Counted from the first letter of the stretch, positions 25,528 to 35,666 are shown. The stretch is DNA of 64,000 nucleotides from Planctomycetaceae bacterium (GCA_020638995.1 JACKHM010000002.1:868001-932000); one strand, 5' to 3'. Numbers and translations are program-made. The notes: generated by a model from the letters alone, not told the origin.

Positions 25528-27141
25528 ATGTCCGTCATCACACCAAACGCGATCCAATTCGACCCACGTACGCTTTCAGACCTTGCGACAAAGCTGTGCG
25601 AAACATTTGGTGGGGAGGTTCAGTTTTGGCTCCAGTCAGATCAATGGCATCATCTGACATCCAGCGGCGACTCTGATCGCACTCTGTCGGACGAAGCCGA
25701 TCATCCAGAACTAGGAAGACTCCTTACTGAGTCGGCTGCTACCGGCCGACCGGAAATCGTGTCGACGGAATCTGCCACTGTGCTCGGGATTCCGATTCCG
25801 CGATCGAGTCGGAAAGCACTGGTCGCCGTGTGCGAGTTTGAGTGTGAGCAGTCTGACTGGCTATTGAAGTTGGCGGAATTGTTCCAACGTGATTTGCGAA
25901 GTCAGAGTGAGTTGCTATCGCTTCGTCAGGAAAACCAGGCGTTCTTGCGTCAGGTAACCAACGACTTTGAAGAGCTTACGTTTCTGCGTAGCATGGCCGA
26001 GTTGCTAGAGATCTCGGAGCTCTCATTCGACTTTACCGCAATGGCCGAGACCGTGTTGCCGACGTTAAAGCCGTTGCTCGAAGCGGATGGACTGGTGCTC
26101 GTTGCGGCAGAGAATGAGGTCAGCAGCGGTAAGGAAACATTGGTCCATGTTGGGCAACCGACGGTCTGGGCGGGCTCGCGCAGCGTATCCCCAGAGACGT
26201 GCCAACAACTGGTGATTAAATACCGCAGTCAGTGCGAAGTCCAACCTGTCGTTAAGAACAACTTTGAAGGCACGCCGGAAGCGGCGGGCTTTCCAGGCGT
26301 CACCAGCTTCATCATCGTTCCGATTGTAAACGGCACGGATTTCATCGGTTGGCTACTGGCACTTAACCGCAACAACGATCGGAACATGAATACTGAGGAT
26401 GTTCCTTGGGAAGTGAGCTATCTGGAATTCGGCACCCACGAAGCTACCCTGATGAGTTCGTCGGCGGCGATCTTGGCCACACATGCCCGAAACGTCGAAC
26501 TGTTTCGCGAGCGCGAAGAACTGCTCGTAAGCATGGTGCGAGCCCTGGTGTCAGCGATTGAAGCCAAAGACGAATATACTCGCGGGCACAGCGAAAGGGT
26601 CGCATTATACGGACGCCGCATCGCGGAAGAGTTGGGTCTGGGCGCCGAATACTGTGAACGACTGTACCTGACGGGACTTTTGCACGACGTTGGGAAAATC
26701 GGCGTTCGCGATGCAGTGCTTCGCAAACCCGGCCCACTGACGGATGAAGAATTTGAAGAGATCAAACAGCATCCCGACAAGGGCTGGTCGATTCTTCAAG
26801 ACTTGGAGCCGCTCAACTACGTCCTTCCGGGCGTTCTGCACCATCACGAGAACTACAACGGTCGGGGCTACCCCGACGGGTTGGCAGGGGAGGACATCCC
26901 CTTAGATGGCCGAATTTTGGCGGTTGCCGACGCCTTCGACGCCATGACCAGCGACCGACCGTATCGTACTGGAATGCCAGTCGAGAGAGCGGAAACGATC
27001 CTCAAGGAAGGCTCCGGCAGGCAGTGGGATGCCGATATGATCGACGCCTTCCTCCGTGCCATGCCAGACATCTTAACGATTAAGAAGACTTATCAACCAC
27101 GCGTTCAACCAATTCGGCAAATCGCAAAGGCTGGCCGCTGA
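25528..27141 (+). CDS. GAF-HD-GYP protein, probable cyclic-di-GMP phosphodiesterase
   Basis: The 537-residue protein has a GAF-like region (about 165-325, SFIIVPIVNGTDFIGWLLAL) and a C-terminal HD-GYP domain (about 345-510). Catalytic features are intact: GHSERVALY, H386-D387 in LLHDVGKIG, HHHENYNGRGYPDG with H438-H439 and the GYP at 447-449, and VADAFDAMTSDRPYR. HD-GYP enzymes hydrolyse cyclic-di-GMP to GMP. No receiver domain or membrane helix is present, so it is probably a soluble sensor-enzyme. Being divergent from the prepilin gene suggests a part in pilus or biofilm control. Confidence 0.92.
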   Translation: MSVITPNAIQFDPRTLSDLATKLCETFGGEVQFWLQSDQWHHLTSSGDSDRTLSDEADHPELGRLLTESAATGRPEIVSTESATVLGIPIPRSSRKALVAVCEFECEQSDWLLKLAELFQRDLRSQSELLSLRQENQAFLRQVTNDFEELTFLRSMAELLEISELSFDFTAMAETVLPTLKPLLEADGLVLVAAENEVSSGKETLVHVGQPTVWAGSRSVSPETCQQLVIKYRSQCEVQPVVKNNFEGTPEAAGFPGVTSFIIVPIVNGTDFIGWLLALNRNNDRNMNTEDVPWEVSYLEFGTHEATLMSSSAAILATHARNVELFREREELLVSMVRALVSAIEAKDEYTRGHSERVALYGRRIAEELGLGAEYCERLYLTGLLHDVGKIGVRDAVLRKPGPLTDEEFEEIKQHPDKGWSILQDLEPLNYVLPGVLHHHENYNGRGYPDGLAGEDIPLDGRILAVADAFDAMTSDRPYRTGMPVERAETILKEGSGRQWDADMIDAFLRAMPDILTIKKTYQPRVQPIRQIAKAGR

Positions 27142-27147
27142 AGGCTC

Positions 27148-27939
27148 TCACCAGATAATTCCACCGGCGTGGTAGGGATAGTAAGTCTGGCGGGGCCCGC
27201 CGAAGTGGACTTCCACGCCGCAGCTCACAGACAGGTTGTGCATCGTGTCAATTCCCTGAGATGCAAACGCAAGGTTGTCCTCTACCCCCGCCCTTAACGC
27301 CAGCCACGGTCGGTAGTAATGCTTGACACCAAAACCGATTGGAATGGTGAACAGGTAGTCATCAAATAGTGTTGAGGTAGTGTCGACGAACCGAAAGTGC
27401 CCAAAACCAAGGCCAACGCTGGCATAGGGCCGCCATGTGGCATCTCCCCAAGGGTAGTACAGCAAGTTGACATCCCAGAACTTGTCCGTCGCGCTCGCCA
27501 GCGGCAATCCGCCTTGGACGTCGACTAACTCAGGTTCTGCGAATGCGAATCGCAATTCGGTGCCCCAGTAGTGATCAAAGTCCCAACCGAGCCGGTATCC
27601 ACCGAACAATCCATCCCCTTGGTCAACCCGCTGATCGATCAAAGTATCGCCGATCAGATCTCCGAACATCCAACCGATATAAAACGGTCGGTTCCTCCAG
27701 CTAGTTCCTTTTAATGGAGACCCGATCCCCGTGCTGCGAGCCGGATCGCTCGGGCTGGGATGCAACCAATTATGGGGTTGCCAAGACTCTGGTAGCGCGG
27801 GTAGTCCCGTTCGAGATGGTTGACCTGAGTCCCCAAAGTTGGCGACTTCGTACTCTTGGGCCGCCGTCACACCGAGACTCTGCGCGCACAACATCGCCGC
27901 TAGCAGCATGACCGCCGAAAAAAAACGCCTCAAGCACAT
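27148..27939 (-). CDS. outer-membrane beta-barrel protein, OmpA/OmpW-like barrel
   Basis: The ATG at 27939 gives a clean signal peptide (MCLRRFFSAVMLLAAMLCAQ, cleaved near TAA). The mature part has alternating aromatic strands: GGYRLGWDFDHYWGTELRFA, WRPYASVGLGFGHFRFVD, FTIPIGFGVKHYYRPWLALR, and a near-C-terminal strand VSCGVEVHFGG. This is the pattern of small eight-stranded outer-membrane barrels. It ends seven bases from the HD-GYP stop in convergent orientation. No enzyme motif is seen; it may be structural or a small channel. An upstream GTG/ATG start (to 28026) adds no useful sequence. Confidence 0.75.
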   Translation of the reverse strand: MCLRRFFSAVMLLAAMLCAQSLGVTAAQEYEVANFGDSGQPSRTGLPALPESWQPHNWLHPSPSDPARSTGIGSPLKGTSWRNRPFYIGWMFGDLIGDTLIDQRVDQGDGLFGGYRLGWDFDHYWGTELRFAFAEPELVDVQGGLPLASATDKFWDVNLLYYPWGDATWRPYASVGLGFGHFRFVDTTSTLFDDYLFTIPIGFGVKHYYRPWLALRAGVEDNLAFASQGIDTMHNLSVSCGVEVHFGGPRQTYYPYHAGGIIW

Positions 27940-28333
27940 GGAACTGGGGGTTCGCCGGTGAAAACTTCTGAAGAGAGCGGGAGTATCCTGAGGGGCAAGT
28001 TTGGTGTCAATGCCGACCTTGTTCACATGTCGAAGCAGCGGCTGTCGCCGGTCCCGACTTGCATAACCATTTCGTTCCGACTACTCAAATCAGTTGAGGT
28101 AGCGGCGATTGACAATCGGCCAGAATCGTCATGCTCTGCCTTGCCCGCAGGGACAACGCGAGCGATCATTGTGCTCAATTGAGAAAGCTTTTTCCAAGTG
28201 GCGCGCGCGACCTGGAATTGCCTGAGTTTTTTGCGTTACGAGGTGATATTGGCAGCCTTCTAGATTTTCTGGGTGTAACCTTGTGACACCAGCGAGGTTT
28301 CACACCACGGAAGTTGTTAAGGAATGCCAATCG
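27940..28333. other. divergent intergenic region, nothing recognised
   Basis: The 394-base gap between the barrel gene and glgX carries both promoters. If the alternative GTG at 28283 is the glgX start, the gap is 51 bases shorter. No RNA gene, repeat or clear promoter pair was seen. Confidence 0.45.
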
Positions 28334-30481
28334 ATGCTTATGCGACACCCGCACCCAGAATTGCAGTTTACGCAGTTTTTACCCTACGGGGCGATGATCC
28401 ACGACGGTGGAGTTCAGTTCAGCGTCTTTAGCCGTTCTGCGACGGCCATGCGATTGCTCCTGTATAGCCGCGTCGACGATCCAGAGCCCGCCGAAGTCAT
28501 CGAGTTTCATCCCGAGACCGATCGTTGGGGTGATGTTTGGAGCATGTTTGTTCCCGGCATCAGCGACGCCACGCTGTATCACTTTCAAGCCGACGGCCCC
28601 CACGCGCCCTCTCAAGGCCATTGGTTCGATGGTAAAGCCCGGCTGATCGACCCTTACGCAAAAGCGCTTGCCGGAGAATTTCAGCCGTCAACGGACGGGA
28701 TCATTCGTCCGCCCAAGTCGGTCGTCGTTGACGAACATTTTGACTGGGAAGGCGATCGGCATCTACGACGTGATCTGTCCGAAAGCATTATCTACGAAAT
28801 GCACGTCGGCGGGTTTACCGCCAGTCCCACGAGCGGTGTTAAACATCCCGGCACTTACCTCGGCGTCATCGAAAAGATTCCATATTTGAAGTCGCTCGGC
28901 GTGACCGCTGTCGAGCTAATGCCCGTCCACGAATTTCCAATCCGGGGCACGAATGGCCAAGTCCTCCAGCGTCCCAACTATTGGGGCTACGATCCGATGG
29001 CGTTCTTTGCACCGCATCGGGGCTATGCCGTCAGTTCCGAGCCCGGTGCTCAAGTTCGCGAATTCAAGCAAATGGTCAAGGAGTTGCACCGCGCCGGAAT
29101 CGAAGTGATTTTGGATGTTGTGTTCAATCACACGTGTGAAGGAAATGAACTGGGACCGGTTTTAAGCTTCAAAGGCCTCGAAAATCGCGTTTACTACATG
29201 CTTGGCAACGGCGGCAGCACGTACTCGAACTACTCCGGGTGCGGCAATACGATTAACGGCAATCATCCCATCGTCCGCGAAATGATTTTCTATTGCTTGC
29301 GACACTGGGTCCACAACTTTCACATCGACGGGTTCCGTTTCGATCTCGCTTCGATTCTCAATCGCGACCGTCGTGGCGACCTGATCGCCAACGCTCCGAT
29401 CGTCGAGGCGATCGCTGAAGACCCAATGCTCGCCGACACAAAAATTATCGCGGAAGCCTGGGACGCCGCGGGAGCTTATCAAGTAGGTTCTTTTGGAGAC
29501 TCTCGTTGGCACGACACTCGCGAGGAAAGACGATGGGCTGAGTGGAACGGACGCTATCGTGACGATATGCGGCGGTTTTGGCGGGGCGACTTTGGAACGC
29601 TTGGCGGCTTTGCGATGCGATTGTCTGGGTCGAGCGACCTCTACCAGCACGCTGGGCGGACGCCGTACAACAGCATCAACTTCATCACTTCCCATGACGG
29701 CTTTACGCTGAACGATCTCGTCAGCTATCGCCACAAGCACAACGAAGCGAACGGCGAAGGCAATCGCGATGGCGACAATAACAGCTACAGCGCCAACTAC
29801 GGGATCGAAGGACCAACTGACGACTCGGAGCTTTCCGCACTGCGAACCCGCCAGATTAAGAATATGCTGGCCACACTGATGCTGAGCCAAGGGGTACCGA
29901 TGTTCGTGTCGGGCGATGAGTGCCGACGGACTCAACACGGAAACAACAACGCCTACTGCCAAAACAACGAGATCTCTTGGTTCGATTGGCAGCTGGTTGA
30001 AGAGAACGCCGAGTTTGTCAGATTCTTCCAAGGGCTCACAAGATTCCGAAGATCGCAACCGACGGTTCGCCGCAAAAACTTTTTGTCGGGAAGACCCGTC
30101 GTTGAAGACGGGCTGCCCGACGTCAGTTGGTTCAGTGCCTTGGGAGTAGCCGTCGACTGGAGTGGTAATGATGCTGCCTTGACATGCCTTTTGACACCTC
30201 CACTTCAAAATCACGAGTCGACAGACCGCAACCGAGGTCGCGAAGTGCTGTTCCTCGTGAATGCGACTTCTAATGCCCGCGAGTTCATCTTACCGGCAGT
30301 CGCAAAGGGTTTGCGCTGGCGGCTATTTCTCGACACCGCAGCCGAAGCGCCGAGGGACATTTATCCGGATATGGATGGACCTGCTCCAGTAACGGGTGCC
30401 TTGGCGCTTGTCGATCGGTCACTTCGTTGCTATGTCGCAGAGGAAGCAACACCAAGACCGGGAGTCAGGACAATTTGCTAA
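28334..30481 (+). CDS. glgX: glycogen debranching enzyme (GlgX/isoamylase type)
   Basis: The protein has an N-terminal CBM48 domain (GVQFSVFSRSATAMRLLLYS) and a GH13 barrel with the catalytic set: the nucleophile in DGFRFDLASIL, the acid in IIAEAWDAAG, and the third aspartate in INFITSHDGFTLNDLV. Other isoamylase hallmarks are VILDVVFNHTCEGNE, NYWGYDPMAFFAPH and FVSGDECRRTQHGNNNAYCQ. It hydrolyses alpha-1,6 branches of glycogen-type glucans. I prefer the ATG at 28334, with AAGGA ten bases upstream, over GTG 28283. The next gene begins nine bases after its stop. Confidence 0.93.
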   Translation: MLMRHPHPELQFTQFLPYGAMIHDGGVQFSVFSRSATAMRLLLYSRVDDPEPAEVIEFHPETDRWGDVWSMFVPGISDATLYHFQADGPHAPSQGHWFDGKARLIDPYAKALAGEFQPSTDGIIRPPKSVVVDEHFDWEGDRHLRRDLSESIIYEMHVGGFTASPTSGVKHPGTYLGVIEKIPYLKSLGVTAVELMPVHEFPIRGTNGQVLQRPNYWGYDPMAFFAPHRGYAVSSEPGAQVREFKQMVKELHRAGIEVILDVVFNHTCEGNELGPVLSFKGLENRVYYMLGNGGSTYSNYSGCGNTINGNHPIVREMIFYCLRHWVHNFHIDGFRFDLASILNRDRRGDLIANAPIVEAIAEDPMLADTKIIAEAWDAAGAYQVGSFGDSRWHDTREERRWAEWNGRYRDDMRRFWRGDFGTLGGFAMRLSGSSDLYQHAGRTPYNSINFITSHDGFTLNDLVSYRHKHNEANGEGNRDGDNNSYSANYGIEGPTDDSELSALRTRQIKNMLATLMLSQGVPMFVSGDECRRTQHGNNNAYCQNNEISWFDWQLVEENAEFVRFFQGLTRFRRSQPTVRRKNFLSGRPVVEDGLPDVSWFSALGVAVDWSGNDAALTCLLTPPLQNHESTDRNRGREVLFLVNATSNAREFILPAVAKGLRWRLFLDTAAEAPRDIYPDMDGPAPVTGALALVDRSLRCYVAEEATPRPGVRTIC

Positions 30482-30490
30482 ACTCGGCAC

Positions 30491-31879
30491 ATGCCCGATC
30501 ATCTTCACTTCGTTACCGGTCGACTTGCGGAACACGCATTGCGCGAGGTCCTGGAGCGGTTGCGACCGTCGGTTGACTTCGATTACTCCGTCGAAGTTCT
30601 ACCCATCACGGTGGCGGCTCTCATGTCGCCGAAGTGGATTGCCAATCGAGTTCATCCCCCGGCGGATGCTCGCCAGATCGTGGTGCCTGGGTACTGTGAT
30701 GGTGAGCTCGACATAATTAAGTCGGTGGCCGGAATACCTGTGATTCGCGGCCCGAAAGATCTGCGGACCCTTCCCGAGTTTTTTGGGAAACGCCCGCCAA
30801 GCGAACTGGAGCTCTCGGGTTACGACATCGAGATCATTGCCGAGATCAATCACGCACCCCGCCTGGAGCTCGCTGCGATACTTGCAGAAGCAGAACGATT
30901 ACGTTCCGCGGGAGCAGACGTAATCGATGTCGGCTGCGAGCCGGGTGATCCATGGCGGGACGTCGGTGAGTGTGTCAAAGCGCTGCGAGGTCAGGGCCAT
31001 CGCGTTTCGATCGATAGCTTGAATCCTCGCGAGATCGCCCCAGCGGTGCGAGCCGGCGCGGAACTCGTACTCTCCGTCAACAGTACGAATCGTGTCGCCG
31101 CTTGTGATTGGGGTTGTGAGGTCGTTGTTATTCCGGATGACTTCGCAACGCTCGGGCAGCTCGACGAAACCCTCGAACAACTTACGAGTGCAGGCGTGCC
31201 GCTGAGGATCGACCCAATTTTGGAGCCGGTCGGATGCGGTTTTGCCAACAGCTTGGGACGCTATCTCGATGTCCGCCGCCGATACCCCGAGGCCGAGATG
31301 CTGATGGGAATTGGCAATATCACTGAACTGACGGATGCAGACTCGGCAGCAATTAACTTGTTACTACTTGGAATTTGTCAAGAACTCGGCATCCGAAGTG
31401 TTCTGACGACCCAAGTAATTCACTGGGCACAGACAAGCGTGCGCGAATGCGACCTGGCTCGGCGCATGGTACACTACGCAGTTCGCCAAGGCATTCCTCC
31501 CAAGCATGTCTCGACGGATCTTGTGATGCTTCGCGATGCAGCTATCCAGCCGCATGGTAACTCCAAACTCGACCAACTGTCTCACGAAATAAAGGACAAC
31601 AACTTTCGTGTCTTCGCCGAGAATGGCGAACTGCACCTGGTCAGTTCGGGGCTTCATTTGAATGCAAACGATCCATTTCTACTTTTTCAGAAGTTAATGG
31701 ACACCGACCCCAAGAACATGGACCCAGCCCATGCGTTCTACTTGGGATTCGAGCTGTCAAAGGGACTCACGGCCGAAACACTTGGCAAACAATACGAGCA
31801 AGATCAATCGCTCGATTGGGGATTTCTAACAAGACCAGAATCACATCATCGACTGAAGCGAGGGAAACCTGATTCTTAG
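30491..31879 (+). CDS. dihydropteroate-synthase-like protein (DUF6513/pterin-binding)
   Basis: The 462-residue protein opens with LHFVTGRLAEHALREVL and continues into a pterin-binding TIM barrel (about 115-330): EIIAEINHAPRL, GADVIDVGCEPGDPW resembling the DHPS G-A-x-x-I-D-V-G-G-E motif, and RVSIDSLNPREI. The C-terminal third is unlike folate DHPS. This matches the dihydropteroate-synthase-related family of methanogens, methylotrophs and planctomycetes, tied to tetrahydromethanopterin synthesis rather than folate. It would join a pterin to an aniline precursor, or act nearby; the exact reaction is not settled by sequence. It is probably co-transcribed with glgX, with no obvious functional link. 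Confidence 0.8.
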   Translation: MPDHLHFVTGRLAEHALREVLERLRPSVDFDYSVEVLPITVAALMSPKWIANRVHPPADARQIVVPGYCDGELDIIKSVAGIPVIRGPKDLRTLPEFFGKRPPSELELSGYDIEIIAEINHAPRLELAAILAEAERLRSAGADVIDVGCEPGDPWRDVGECVKALRGQGHRVSIDSLNPREIAPAVRAGAELVLSVNSTNRVAACDWGCEVVVIPDDFATLGQLDETLEQLTSAGVPLRIDPILEPVGCGFANSLGRYLDVRRRYPEAEMLMGIGNITELTDADSAAINLLLLGICQELGIRSVLTTQVIHWAQTSVRECDLARRMVHYAVRQGIPPKHVSTDLVMLRDAAIQPHGNSKLDQLSHEIKDNNFRVFAENGELHLVSSGLHLNANDPFLLFQKLMDTDPKNMDPAHAFYLGFELSKGLTAETLGKQYEQDQSLDWGFLTRPESHHRLKRGKPDS

Positions 31880-32164
31880 CACTTTGAGCGGGCCCAAGTT
31901 CTCAATTCGATGTAGCTGGATTCGCTAGAGTTCAGCCTGAATCGCAATCTTCTAAACCCTCGCGAGTTCCGCTTCGCCACCGATCTTTCAGTACTGACTT
32001 TAGAAAGTTATCGGCCAGCAAGCTCGTCATTCAGGCCACTCTACATCTGGTAGACGCAGATACCTTCGCGGATTTGGTCCGATTGACAAATCTCGAATTG
32101 CCTGACAAAGTGCAGGCGCTGAGGCGGGTTCAAAAACGTTAAGACCTAACGCTACGAGAGAACT

Positions 32165-35100
32165 ATGGACCTGAAACAGTCGTTGGGCGTCGTGTCGAAA
32201 TGCGATCCCAGAGAACGAACTCGCCTCCTCCGCTATATCAACCTCCAACTGATCGCTAACGGTTGGCCCGGCGTGTTGGATGAAGGAGAGGCCGACTTCG
32301 TCCAAATCGCGCGTGGATTGCTGGACCGTCATCGCGAACTAGCGCGGCGATTGGCAGATGAACGATGCCCCGTCGATGCACGAATTGAGTCATTTCTCGA
32401 TCGTCATTTTTCCGACGAGAAACTCGGGTTCGATCTACGACTGCCGGATCTTTCGTTTGTCTTGGATCGACATGGAATCGCCCGCGAGTTGTCGCTGCCG
32501 GTCGATGGCAATACGTTTTCCAACGAATTGCTCACGTCCTATCGAGTCAGAAACGGAGTGTTGCACAATCCGATTAACGATCGTCGAACAACGGTCGGCA
32601 CGTTTCACGTGTGTGAGGGCGGTTTGCCGATCGCCGGTGATAAGTTTGCGGTCCCGAAACGCGCTTTTGCCGAACTGTTTCGGCGTGCGATGTCGCCGCC
32701 CGATGAATCGCTGTTGCTGCCCTTTACTTCCAGCAAATCGGATTCGACACGCGCCTTCGTCTCGCTGTTGCTCCGACCGCTTGTCTGCCCGGAAGTGCCC
32801 GGAGTGACAGACCGGAAAACGATGGAGGTTCGTTTTTTCGTACCGGGAAGCTTTGTCGCCAATCTCGATTTCGTAGAGTCGATTTTTGGGAATGCGGGCG
32901 ATCCGTTCTTGCCCGAGAACGACGCCGGCCTGGATGTCGTACACTGGACGGGCCACACAGGTTGTGTGATTCTCGCGCCGCATCTCACAAAAGTCACGAA
33001 AAGAGAACTGGGCCTGCCAAGATTCCAAGACGCCAGCGAGCGTCAACAACACGATGGCATGTGTTGGAAAGATGAAACTGAGTTATACAACAACGGCAGC
33101 GCATTCAAGTTGACTTGCAGGAACGAAGAAGGCGTGATCGTCACGCTGATCGCCGACAACTACTTTGGGTATTGCAAGAAGGAAGTTAAGACCCAGATCA
33201 GTTACGCCGCCAACCTGTTCGGCAATGTTGAAGAAGAGCACGCAGGCGGGGCGATCGCTTTTGCAACCTACAACCTTGGCGAAGAGTTTCAGGCAAATAG
33301 CAAGCGATACAACAACCGTACCTTTGCAGATGTCGTCGAGCAGTACACAGATGAAATCGACGTTCGAGACGAAGGTTACGCCGTGGATAAGCAATTCCCG
33401 GAGCTCGTTTATATACCCGAGAATGCTTTTGCGAGCGTCCAGCGTCAACGAATCGAATGGAAACAAGGCGACCAAACCAAATCGATTCCGCTTTTGCCCG
33501 GACATGTTTACATGGCTCCATCCGGTTACAAGTTGCGACTTGAGAAGCATCCAGCGGCGCCCTCCTGGCGGCTGATCGGAACTGTTGGCGAAGGTGTCTT
33601 CTGCCATAAACCGTGTACGGTCTCGGGCGGGGGAAAAAGCGAGATTAGCAAGTCACTTGTTGACTACATGCTTTACGGACCGATCTTTGTTTCTGATCTC
33701 GAAGACGATCTACAACGTGTCGATGAGATTTTCTCGAAGGACTACTCGAGACGGTGGCGTCCGGACGCTGACATTCATCCTGACTATGCAAACAAGCCGA
33801 CGCGAGCGGTCCTCTCACCGCGAAGATCATTGGGCAGCGTAATCAAGCTGCTCTCGCCATCGCCCGATTATACCGACGAATACAACCAATGGTTGGCATC
33901 GATTCCGAACTATATCTACGCGATGGTGCTGATCATCAAGCGTTTCCAGCGACCTGGTTGGAGCGGTAGTTGGCGTGAACACTTCAATGTGGATATCGTA
34001 AACGGCGAGCCCGGTCACGAACTCAAGTACGGAGACCGGGCCTTGGTAGGCACTTATCTTCGGGTTGGGCTGCAGGGTCGGCAGTCTTGGCGTACTTTTA
34101 AAGTGCGACAAGATTTTGCGGCGGCAACGAAAATTCAAACAGAAGACGACATCAGCGCTTCGGTTGTGGTCCCAACTTCCAAGCTCAAGGATCTTCCCGT
34201 TGGTGAGTTCGATCGAGTTGTCAGCGTAAAATTCGTTGAAAACTGCGAGTATCGGTTGTTCCAACGCCCCGATGATGCAATTCACCGAGGACTCGACAAG
34301 CAGACAGAGTCTGACCTGACGCGCCCCGACAACTTTTTGTCGAACTACGAGCCGCTGACTCGCAAGGTCGTCGAAAGAATGACCGAGTATGTGGCGGATT
34401 TTGACGCCTTCAGCCCGCCTATGCAGCAACTACTCCGCGATTTCGAGGATTCTCAGGACGAATATGTAGTTTGCTCGGCAATTCCCAGAGAGATCGATGG
34501 CCGATTCTCAAAGAATCCTCGGTATCTTCAAAGCCGGCCAGACCTCGTGCGGCCCTTCGATCGATTCGTTGCGATGCGTGGGATTCGTTTGTGGCGGGGT
34601 CTTCGACCCGACGATCCGCTACATGTTCCGGTCAACTCCGTACTCTTCGGTCGTCGCAATAACCCGCCGGACGCACCCAACGGGATTCGTGGCCTCGCCG
34701 TTTACAATCCGATTCATTATCAAGAGCTTCCCGAGCTGTTTATGGACTTCGTATGTTCTCTCACGGGCAAGAGTCCTTCCACGACGGGATTTGGCAGTGA
34801 AGGCGCACTCACCAAGGGTCCGTTCAACGCCTTGCGTTTTACGACCGATCTCAACAATGCGCTCGTCAGTTTTATTGTGACCGGATTGGCAGGCTTCTCG
34901 TCCGCGGCAGGACACATCGGTCCAAATATGCAAGTCGATCACGACATCAGCCTTCTCATTCCAGAAATCTGGTGTCGCCTCTCGGCGGAAGAACGCAATC
35001 CGAAGTATTTAATCAAAGAGAAACTCCTCGAGCGACTGGAAGACTTCGAACATGACGGCGAAAGGATACTCGCCAGCCGGCTCGGATATCGAATCAACCA

Positions 35101-35638
35101 CCGGTTCGTGCGTCGATTCTTCGGACGCGTCTTCGACAACCCGACCAAAGTTTTTGACAAGTCATTGCTTCAGCCTGAAACGCAAAATATGGACGCCTTC
35201 GCAGACGGAATTAAGTACGTCACCGAAGCTCATCAACAAGTAGCTTTGGGGTATCTTGCAGATGGTTCCATTGATGAGGCATGCCCTCCGCTCCGAGCGT
35301 TAATTCATATCATGGCCCACGGCGAGTTCGATGGGATGACGATTTCAGATGAGCGACTTCGGAACATGTTCACACGCAAATATCTCTTGTCGAGCAACTG
35401 GTATCGTGACCGCCTGGCCACGAAACAAAACCGTGACGTCGCGCTCTGGCAACGGCACTTGAATTACGTGGAAGCGTATACATCGGACCCAAGTCGAGCC
35501 GATGTTGCCAATCGACTCAGACTCGATGATCGGCGTGAATACGCCCGCGTTCAACTAAACGCGTCGCGATCGCCAGACTATCTCGAAACGCACATAGGCA
35601 CCTTAGGTGCAGACTCGTTGGCTCCGAAGCCGAGTTGA
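32165..35638 (+). CDS. probable pyrophosphate-type phosphoenolpyruvate carboxykinase
   Basis: This 1157-residue soluble protein has a PEPCK-like active-site series. A lysine pair K338-K339 (YFGYCKKEVKTQISYAANLF) is followed 20 residues later by H359 (VEEEHAGG), matching the K244/H264 manganese ligands of animal GTP-PEPCK in spacing. A P-loop-like CTVSGGGKSEISKS (S487-S492, K491) is followed 20 residues later by D511 (PIFVSDLEDDL), close to the K290/D311 spacing. Between H359 and the P-loop is an insertion of about 105 residues, and the protein is twice PEPCK length, both as expected for the ~130-kDa PPi-dependent class, which interconverts oxaloacetate plus PPi and PEP plus CO2 plus phosphate. 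The start has only a weak ribosome site. Confidence 0.68.
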   Translation: MDLKQSLGVVSKCDPRERTRLLRYINLQLIANGWPGVLDEGEADFVQIARGLLDRHRELARRLADERCPVDARIESFLDRHFSDEKLGFDLRLPDLSFVLDRHGIARELSLPVDGNTFSNELLTSYRVRNGVLHNPINDRRTTVGTFHVCEGGLPIAGDKFAVPKRAFAELFRRAMSPPDESLLLPFTSSKSDSTRAFVSLLLRPLVCPEVPGVTDRKTMEVRFFVPGSFVANLDFVESIFGNAGDPFLPENDAGLDVVHWTGHTGCVILAPHLTKVTKRELGLPRFQDASERQQHDGMCWKDETELYNNGSAFKLTCRNEEGVIVTLIADNYFGYCKKEVKTQISYAANLFGNVEEEHAGGAIAFATYNLGEEFQANSKRYNNRTFADVVEQYTDEIDVRDEGYAVDKQFPELVYIPENAFASVQRQRIEWKQGDQTKSIPLLPGHVYMAPSGYKLRLEKHPAAPSWRLIGTVGEGVFCHKPCTVSGGGKSEISKSLVDYMLYGPIFVSDLEDDLQRVDEIFSKDYSRRWRPDADIHPDYANKPTRAVLSPRRSLGSVIKLLSPSPDYTDEYNQWLASIPNYIYAMVLIIKRFQRPGWSGSWREHFNVDIVNGEPGHELKYGDRALVGTYLRVGLQGRQSWRTFKVRQDFAAATKIQTEDDISASVVVPTSKLKDLPVGEFDRVVSVKFVENCEYRLFQRPDDAIHRGLDKQTESDLTRPDNFLSNYEPLTRKVVERMTEYVADFDAFSPPMQQLLRDFEDSQDEYVVCSAIPREIDGRFSKNPRYLQSRPDLVRPFDRFVAMRGIRLWRGLRPDDPLHVPVNSVLFGRRNNPPDAPNGIRGLAVYNPIHYQELPELFMDFVCSLTGKSPSTTGFGSEGALTKGPFNALRFTTDLNNALVSFIVTGLAGFSSAAGHIGPNMQVDHDISLLIPEIWCRLSAEERNPKYLIKEKLLERLEDFEHDGERILASRLGYRINHRFVRRFFGRVFDNPTKVFDKSLLQPETQNMDAFADGIKYVTEAHQQVALGYLADGSIDEACPPLRALIHIMAHGEFDGMTISDERLRNMFTRKYLLSSNWYRDRLATKQNRDVALWQRHLNYVEAYTSDPSRADVANRLRLDDRREYARVQLNASRSPDYLETHIGTLGADSLAPKPS

Positions 35639-35666
35639 GGTGCGGGCTCGGCACTCCGACAACCAC

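Noticed and set aside
29162..30214. 350-codon minus-strand frame inside glgX
   Set aside because: It covers the GH13 catalytic region, which is plainly coding on the plus strand.
32137..32151. Small inverted repeat CGTTA/TAACG before the PEPCK-like gene as an operator
   Set aside because: Five-base arms occur often by chance; nothing else supports a site.
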